Below are positions 14,032 to 18,578 of a stretch of DNA of 18,578 nucleotides, in pieces. A model generated the notes under the pieces. It was not told where the DNA came from, ran no database searches, and saw only the letters and a list, made by a program, of their open reading frames with translations. The stretch comes from CAZGMN01 sp964645765 (GTDB taxonomy: Bacteria > Acidobacteriota > Aminicenantia > Aminicenantales > Aminicenantaceae), in assembly GCA_964645765.1 (NCBI GenBank), contig CAZYBE010000050.1:1-18578 (forward strand), written 5' to 3'. Within the stretch, counting starts at the first letter, position 1; each line of letters opens with the position of its first letter. The translations under genes were made by a program, and so were the position numbers.

Positions 14032-14060
14032 TTTACTTTTTAAACATTTAATTTTAAATA
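14032..14060 (+). promoter_or_regulatory. Putative promoter for the EndoQ-like gene
   Basis: TTTACT (14032-14037), a 17-nt spacer and TAAATA (14055-14060), ending 8 nt before the ATG at 14069 with no Shine-Dalgarno site. Both boxes are imperfect matches in an AT-rich region. Confidence 0.35.
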
Positions 14061-14068
14061 TAGCTTCT

Positions 14069-15361
14069 ATGAAATTCATTGCCGACCTTCATCTCCATTC
14101 CAAGTTCTCCCGGGCAACCTCCAAAGAGATGGTCCTTGATGTCCTCGCCGTCTGGGCGAAAATCAAGGGGATAAAGCTTCTGGCCACGGCTGATTTTACC
14201 CATCCTGAATGGCTTTTTCTCCTCAAGCAGAAATTGGAGCCTACTGGCAACGGCCTTTTCCGTTTGAAGCACATTCTTACCACATCAGATGAGCATCTGA
14301 AGTCCTTTTCGCTTTCGCCTGACGATGTCTCCTTCATCCTTTCCTCAGAGCTCAGCTTCATCTATTCCAAAAAAGGAAAAGTAAGAAAAATTCACCTCAT
14401 CCTTCTGGCTCCTGACTTTGAGTCTGTGGACAGAGTCAACCATAAGCTTTCCGGTCTGGGCAACCTCCGTTCTGATGGCCGTCCCATGCTTGGCATGGAC
14501 GCCAAAGCCTTTGTCAAGATTGTCGCTGACTTGTGCCCGGAATGTGTCGTCATCCCCTCTCATATCTGGACTCCCTGGTTCTCTCTTTTCGGAGCCAATT
14601 CCGGCTTTGACTCGATCGAGGAGTGCTTCGAAGAGATGACTCCCTTTATTTTTGCCCTGGAAACAGGCCTCTCCTCAGACCCGGCCATGAACTGGCGACT
14701 CTCTGCCCTTGATAGATACAGCTTGGTCTCAAACTCTGACGCTCACTCTCCTTCGAAGATTGGAAGAGAGGCCAATGCTTTTGACACTGACTTCAGCTAC
14801 AAAGGTTTGATTCATGCCATAAAGAGCAAAGATGCCGACAAATTCCTCTACACAGTCGAGTTCTTTCCTGAAGAAGGAAAATATCATTATGACGGACACC
14901 GCAAGTGTGGCGTCCTTTTCTCTCCAAGGGAAAGCATGCGCCACAACGATATCTGCCCTCAATGCGGGAAGAAGCTTACCATCGGCGTGATGCACAGAGT
15001 GATGGAGCTCTCCGACCGCGAGGGAGGGGAAGGTCCAACGCTTAAAGTGCCGTATAAAAATCTTATTCCCTTGAACGAGATTATCGCCCAGGCCTTGGAT
15101 AAAACTCCCGAGTGCCAAAGTGTCTGGGATGTCTATTTTCATTTCATCCACGAGTTCGAAAATGAACAAAGGATTCTGACAGAGACGAGCATAGAGGACC
15201 TGAAGAGAATTTCTCCAGAGAGAGTCGGCCTTGGCGTGGAGCGGATGAGAAAGGGAAAGGTAAGAATCGTGCCTGGACACGATGGATGCTTTGGAAAAAT
15301 CAGCCTTTTCGAGGAAGAGACTTTCGAGGAAGAAGCGCAAGGACAGCTGAAGCTCTTCTAA
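14069..15361 (+). CDS. EndoQ-type PHP endonuclease with zinc ribbon (COG1379)
   Basis: Predicted endonuclease Q: archaeal and a few bacterial relatives nick DNA 5' of deaminated bases (uracil, hypoxanthine) and abasic sites, starting an alternative repair route. The PHP metal-site motifs are visible: ADLHLHSKFSR (5-15, D6, H8 and H10), TADFTH (40-45), SSELSFIY with E94, KIHLILLAP with H109, PSHIWTPW (163-170) and NSDAHS (222-227). A zinc-ribbon-like segment follows: H277 and C280 in GHRKCGV, then CPQCGKK (C296, C299). The C-terminal RVGLGVERMRKGKVRIVPGHDGCFG is typical of EndoQ. The 430-residue length is right. No ribosome site precedes the ATG. It is monocistronic or the first gene of a unit, divergent from the DUF151 gene. 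Confidence 0.87.
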   Translation: MKFIADLHLHSKFSRATSKEMVLDVLAVWAKIKGIKLLATADFTHPEWLFLLKQKLEPTGNGLFRLKHILTTSDEHLKSFSLSPDDVSFILSSELSFIYSKKGKVRKIHLILLAPDFESVDRVNHKLSGLGNLRSDGRPMLGMDAKAFVKIVADLCPECVVIPSHIWTPWFSLFGANSGFDSIEECFEEMTPFIFALETGLSSDPAMNWRLSALDRYSLVSNSDAHSPSKIGREANAFDTDFSYKGLIHAIKSKDADKFLYTVEFFPEEGKYHYDGHRKCGVLFSPRESMRHNDICPQCGKKLTIGVMHRVMELSDREGGEGPTLKVPYKNLIPLNEIIAQALDKTPECQSVWDVYFHFIHEFENEQRILTETSIEDLKRISPERVGLGVERMRKGKVRIVPGHDGCFGKISLFEEETFEEEAQGQLKLF

Positions 15362-15534
15362 AAAATTATTCTGGCAATTTCTAAGGGCTTTTTTTTTATC
15401 CCCTTAAATGTTAGAATTGAGCTTCAGAGCGTCAGAAGAAAAAATTTTTTGCATCGACAACTAAGAAGATGAAATTAGCTCTCAATTTCCACAAGTAATC
15501 GAAATGAGCCGAAAGAAGAGAATGGAGGTTTGAC

Positions 15535-16458
15535 ATGAAGAAAATCTCGATTCTCCTTGCCCTTGTTTTTTTTACCACAATCTTTGCTTTCTCTCAGGAT
15601 TGGAAGGGAAAGGGAAGGATAATGGGTTATGTCTTGGATGAGCAGGGCAAGCCTATAGAGGGAGTCAAGGTCAAGCTCCTCTATGTGCCAAATAATTCGG
15701 GCTTTGAAGTCATGAGCGACGCCAAAGGGGAATGGAAGGCATCCTGGTTAAGAGGAGGGATGTGGTTTATCGATTTTGAGAAGGTTGGATTCGAGGTCAA
15801 AAAAATACAGTTCCAGGTCAATGAACCTCCGAAGAAGAATCCCGAGATCAATGTCAACCTGAAGAAGGCAGAGGGCTTGGTGCTCACAGATGAGCTAAAA
15901 AAAGCCCTTGACGAGGGAAACACGCTCTTCAATGAAGGGAAATACGAGGAGGCCATCGCCTCCTTTGAGAAGATTCTCGCCAGCTATGCCGATGCCTTTA
16001 TCATCAACAAGAACATTGGAAATTCTTACTTTCAGATGGAAAAATATGATAAGGCAGAGGAATATTATCTCAAGGTTTTAGAGAAGGACCCTCAAAACGT
16101 CGAAGCCATGCTTCTCATCGGGAATTGCTATACTAACCGCGGACAGAATGATAAAGCTCTTGAATGGTATGGCAAGATTGAGTTTGAGAAGATCAAAGAC
16201 CCGACAGTCTTATACAATATCGGCACGAACTTCTACAACATCTCCAAAATCGAAGAGGCCTTGAAGTATTATAAAAAAGCCGTCGAGCTCAAAGAAGATT
16301 TTCTCGATGCGCTTTATCAGCTCGGCCTGACATACCTGAATCTTAAAAACAACCAGGAGTCTTTGAACGCTTTTGAGAAATATTTAAAGCTCGACCCGAA
16401 TTCTGAAAAAGCGTCCTTGGTCAAAGGATTTATCGAATTCCTCAAGAAGAAAATCTGA
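15535..16458 (+). CDS. Secreted TPR protein with N-terminal carboxypeptidase-regulatory-like domain
   Basis: A signal peptide (KK, a hydrophobic stretch to about residue 18, then AFSQ with cleavage likely near 21) points to export. Residues 28-110 form a beta-sandwich of the carboxypeptidase-regulatory type (IMGYVLDEQGKPIEGVKVKL, then DAKGEWKASWLRGG). Residues 120-300 hold about five TPR units (LDEGNTLFNEGKYEEAIASF, NIGNSYFQMEKYDKAEEYY, LIGNCYTNRGQNDKALEWY, NIGTNFYNISKIEEALKYY, QLGLTYLNLKNNQESLNAF). It is probably a periplasmic scaffold; the partner is unknown. A GGAGG site 6 nt upstream supports the start. It heads the exported-protein cluster. Confidence 0.85.
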   Translation: MKKISILLALVFFTTIFAFSQDWKGKGRIMGYVLDEQGKPIEGVKVKLLYVPNNSGFEVMSDAKGEWKASWLRGGMWFIDFEKVGFEVKKIQFQVNEPPKKNPEINVNLKKAEGLVLTDELKKALDEGNTLFNEGKYEEAIASFEKILASYADAFIINKNIGNSYFQMEKYDKAEEYYLKVLEKDPQNVEAMLLIGNCYTNRGQNDKALEWYGKIEFEKIKDPTVLYNIGTNFYNISKIEEALKYYKKAVELKEDFLDALYQLGLTYLNLKNNQESLNAFEKYLKLDPNSEKASLVKGFIEFLKKKI

Positions 16459-16478
16459 GTCAAAAAGGGAAGACCAAA

Positions 16479-16922
16479 TTGGAGAAAATCCGTTTCTCTT
16501 TTTTTCTTTCCTTATTTTTATTATGGCTGGGCATATTTTTATGCCATTCTCTTCTTTTTCCCGCACAAGGCCCGAAAGAATCGAGGCAAAACCTCATCCT
16601 GGTCACAGTCGATACTCTTAGAGCGGACAGGCTCAGTTGCTACAGTCCCGAGCATCTTTCAACTCCCAATATCGACCAGCTGGCCGAAAAAAGCATTCTG
16701 TTCACAAAGACCTTTGCCCATACTTCGACCACGTTGCCTTCTCTGACCAATATCCTTTTGGGAGTGACTCCTCTCTATCATGGGGTTCATGACAATGCGA
16801 GTTTTGTGGTGAGGGAGAAATTTTTGACCCTGGCCGAGACGAAAAAAGTCAAAAATTATCGGAACGAGCTTTCTCTGATTATCAAAGCCCAGTCCCTGCT
16901 GAAGCTGAGGAGAGCAGGATAA
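16479..16922 (+). pseudogene. Remnant of a sulfatase-like protein, N-terminal part
   Basis: Starts at a TTG with AAGGGA 8 nt upstream, 20 nt after the TPR gene. Residues 1-30 are a signal anchor. Residues 37-120 are the start of an alkaline-phosphatase/sulfatase domain (NLILVTVDTLRADRLSCY with metal-binding D45, then TLPSLTNILLGVTPLYHGVHDN). The nucleophile position holds Thr85 rather than the Cys or Ser of true sulfatases. After about residue 121 the domain stops. The next matching sequence (16862-17044, another frame) is the linker after the catalytic domain (ESLDKLKSLGYIS), then an in-frame TAA (17045-17047), then TPRs at 17051. Some hundreds of codons of catalytic domain are therefore missing, the frame is shifted and a nonsense codon is present. 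The whole decayed locus is 16479-17482. Confidence 0.8.
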
Positions 16923-17050
16923 GAGTGGACAGAGAGTCTCTGGATAAGCTTAAGAGTCTGGGCTATATTTCGAGCTTCTATGTTCCTCAAAAAGAAAATT
17001 TTGGGCCCAAGGATGATGTCAAGGCTCTCTTGCCTTATCACAACTAAGCG

Positions 17051-17482
17051 ATGGAAGCCCTCAAGCTCTATAAAAAAGGAAGGGTTGAGGAGGGAATCGA
17101 GCTTCTCAAGCAAGGGCTTAAAAACCTTCCTTCCAGCTATGAAATTTTTATCACCTTTATCAGTTCTCTTATTAATGCTGGCGAGTATGATGAGGCCATC
17201 AAAGTTTTCAACGAAAATAGCTTGCCTAAAATTGCCAATGACCCGGAAATATGGAATAGTATAGGAGTGGGCTATTCAAAGAAAGGAGATTTTGAGAAGT
17301 CCATAGATTTTTACGAGAAGGCCCTGGCTTTGGACCATGATTACCCCAAGGCCTTTAACAACCTCGGCTTGGCCTATATGGCCAAAGGAGATAACTCCAG
17401 AGCTTACGATTATTTCAATAAATTCATGATGAAATATTCAAATTCTCTCTCTTTTTCCGAGAAGAAAAAATTGGAGAGTTGA
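17051..17482 (+). CDS. TPR fragment, C-terminal part of the broken sulfatase-TPR gene
   Basis: 143 residues with three or four TPR units (MEALKLYKKGRVEEGIELLK, LINAGEYDEAIKVF, NSIGVGYSKKGDFEKSIDFY, NNLGLAYMAKGDNSRAYDYF). There is no signal peptide and no ribosome site, and the ATG follows an in-frame TAA by one codon. The frame upstream of that TAA reads as the expected linker, so this is most simply the tail of the same ancestral gene. At its own end the frame stops at LES, while an adjacent frame continues as ELIEKCKKDS to 17508, hinting at a further frameshift. It could still be translated by re-initiation; I would not assign it a function. Confidence 0.6.
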   Translation: MEALKLYKKGRVEEGIELLKQGLKNLPSSYEIFITFISSLINAGEYDEAIKVFNENSLPKIANDPEIWNSIGVGYSKKGDFEKSIDFYEKALALDHDYPKAFNNLGLAYMAKGDNSRAYDYFNKFMMKYSNSLSFSEKKKLES

Positions 17483-17489
17483 TCGAGAA

Positions 17490-18407
17490 ATGCAAAAAAG
17501 ATTCATAAATATTGCTTATTGGGCTTTATTCGCTGTTTTTGTGCTGAGCATTTTTGAATGTGGAGGGAAAGGAAAGATTGCCCTTGACCCTGAAAGCAAA
17601 GATTTTTATGAGACTGCCCAGCTCATCATGACCAAGGAGGAGAAGGACATTTTTAAGCATCTGCCCGATAAAGAATCGAGAGAAGAATTCATCAATGACT
17701 TCTGGGCAAAGAGAGACCCGGACCCGGATAGCGAAGTCTACGAGTTCAAGGAGGAATTTGTGCGGAGAATAGAATATGCCAATGAACGTTTTAACGAAGG
17801 GCCTCCTGGGTGGAAAACTGATAGAGGAAGGATTTACATCTATTTGGGTCATCCGGATAAAATCGAAGAAATTCTCTTCCACGAGGAGCCAGAGGTCAGA
17901 GGCTCCATTATTCAATGGTACTATTACAGATACAATTTTGGCGTTCAGTTCATTGATAAAGAGGGCAATGGCCACTATACCTTCGACCCCTATTACGGAA
18001 TCGTCGGCAACCTTTTCGACGCCATCGAGTTGGCCAAGATGGGAGTCAACCTTGGAGAGGGTGTTCGGGGCAAGAAGTATGTCGATTTCGGCCTTAAATT
18101 TGACCCTGAGAAGAAAGAGATTATGATTTTGATTCCGGCTAAAGCTATAACCTTTATCGAAGAAGAAGGGAAGCTCAAAGCCGACTTTGAGTTTGAGTTC
18201 CACATCTACGAGAAGGGCAGCTCGAAGCAAGAAAAGACTAAAGAGAGCCGGTCATTCGAGAAACCGGAAGAGGAAGTGCTTAAGCTTGAAGATATAATTT
18301 TTAATTTTCCCCTGAACCTGAAGCCAGGGAAATACTATGTTGATGTCGTCATCATTGGCAAGAAGGAGATCGGCAAGACAAGAAAGATTTTTGAGATTAA
18401 AATTTGA
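17490..18407 (+). CDS. GWxTD-domain protein, envelope-associated
   Basis: 305 residues. A hydrophobic N-terminal segment (residues 7-23) ends in FECGG. Cys24 could be a lipoprotein cysteine, but the Glu before it is not a standard lipobox residue, so the segment may instead be an anchor or a cleaved signal. The GWxTD motif is GWKTD at 107-111, within GPPGWKTDRGRIYIYLGHPDK. It is preceded by the usual FIND-FWAKRDPDPDSEVYEFKEEF block (68-90) and followed by WYYYRYNFGVQFIDKEG. The C-terminal third is beta-rich. The function is unknown; such proteins recur next to TPR proteins in Aminicenantes- and Acidobacteria-like genomes. It begins 7 nt after the TPR fragment, in the same apparent operon. Confidence 0.85.
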   Translation: MQKRFINIAYWALFAVFVLSIFECGGKGKIALDPESKDFYETAQLIMTKEEKDIFKHLPDKESREEFINDFWAKRDPDPDSEVYEFKEEFVRRIEYANERFNEGPPGWKTDRGRIYIYLGHPDKIEEILFHEEPEVRGSIIQWYYYRYNFGVQFIDKEGNGHYTFDPYYGIVGNLFDAIELAKMGVNLGEGVRGKKYVDFGLKFDPEKKEIMILIPAKAITFIEEEGKLKADFEFEFHIYEKGSSKQEKTKESRSFEKPEEEVLKLEDIIFNFPLNLKPGKYYVDVVIIGKKEIGKTRKIFEIKI

Positions 18408-18578
18408 GTTCGAAGATAAGATGGAGGCAAGAGCTCTGGTATCCCATTCAAAAAGTTGAAACGATATTCAGGAAATGGAGTTTAAATTAATGGTTCTCTT
18501 CCATTTTGTGTGGCTTTTATGAAGGTCCTATCCAGAATGGCCTCGCTCCCAATCAGGTTTTTAACGCCGTTCCCTCAC
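18408..18578. other. Downstream region with no confident feature
   Basis: 171 nt to the window edge. An ATG at 18519 opens a 20-codon frame that runs off the edge, with no ribosome site. No terminator, RNA gene or repeat was recognised. Confidence 0.4.

Noticed and set aside
18485..18578. Protein-like peptide on the minus strand (GSEAILDRTFIKATQNGRE) and a 20-codon plus-strand frame at 18519 at the window edge
   Set aside because: The minus frame is closed upstream by a TGA at about 18575-18577 and the plus frame has no ribosome site; too short to call.

Overview
The window looks like a chromosomal segment from an uncultured, anaerobic, diderm bacterium. My best guess is candidate phylum Aminicenantes (OP8) or a close relative. 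This is inferred from the gene content: a GWxTD-domain protein beside a secreted TPR protein and a sulfatase-like/TPR remnant, a flavodiiron protein, an LptF-LptG fusion and an AT-leaning base composition. No rRNA, tRNA, CRISPR array, integrase or transposase gene was found.

Layout. 1-467: a hairpin-rich repeat (copy 1), then a bare stretch leading to a glycerate 2-kinase gene (468-1841). 1835-1972: repeat copy 2, overlapping the kinase stop codon. 2043-3785: flavodiiron protein and an unrecognised 157-residue protein. 3858-4805 (minus): a PflX-like radical SAM protein. 4826-4893: two copies of a GGGGACAGTCCCC-type palindrome. 5011-5712: pgeF. 5749-6084: repeat copy 3. 6142-8666: a tightly overlapping operon purC - PHP phosphoesterase - cvpA - Fis-type HTH protein. 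8663-8759: a heat-shock control region with a perfect CIRCE operator, a sigma70-type promoter and a second, degenerate CIRCE. 8782-10707: groES-groEL. 10715-10960: repeat copy 4. 11043-13391: a single polypeptide combining LptF and LptG. 13398-13883 (minus): a DUF151/bifunctional-nuclease protein. 14069-15361: an EndoQ-type PHP nuclease. 15535-18407: an exported-protein cluster (carboxypeptidase-regulatory-like/TPR protein, a broken sulfatase-TPR gene, a GWxTD protein).

The most unusual feature is a family of structured intergenic repeats (copies at about 44-329, 1835-1972, 5749-6084 and 10715-10960, plus a stub at 13943-13979). Short linkers and loops are nearly invariant between copies, while the hairpin stems differ in sequence and remain paired. 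A second multi-hairpin module is inserted into two of the copies, in the opposite relative orientation, at or near a TCGCT motif. This is the pattern expected when structure rather than sequence is conserved, and it is the best candidate here for something undescribed.

A second theme is translation initiation. Several genes that open a transcription unit (glycerate kinase, PflX-like, purC, lptFG, endoQ) have a -10-like box only 7-13 nt before the start codon and no Shine-Dalgarno sequence, which suggests leaderless mRNAs. Internal genes and the chaperonin genes carry strong AGGAGG sites.

The genes are mostly housekeeping: purine synthesis (purC), protein folding (groESL), outer-membrane LPS transport (lptFG), cell-wall precursor or nucleoside clean-up (pgeF), deaminated-DNA repair (endoQ), oxygen or NO detoxification (flavodiiron protein) and secreted repeat proteins.
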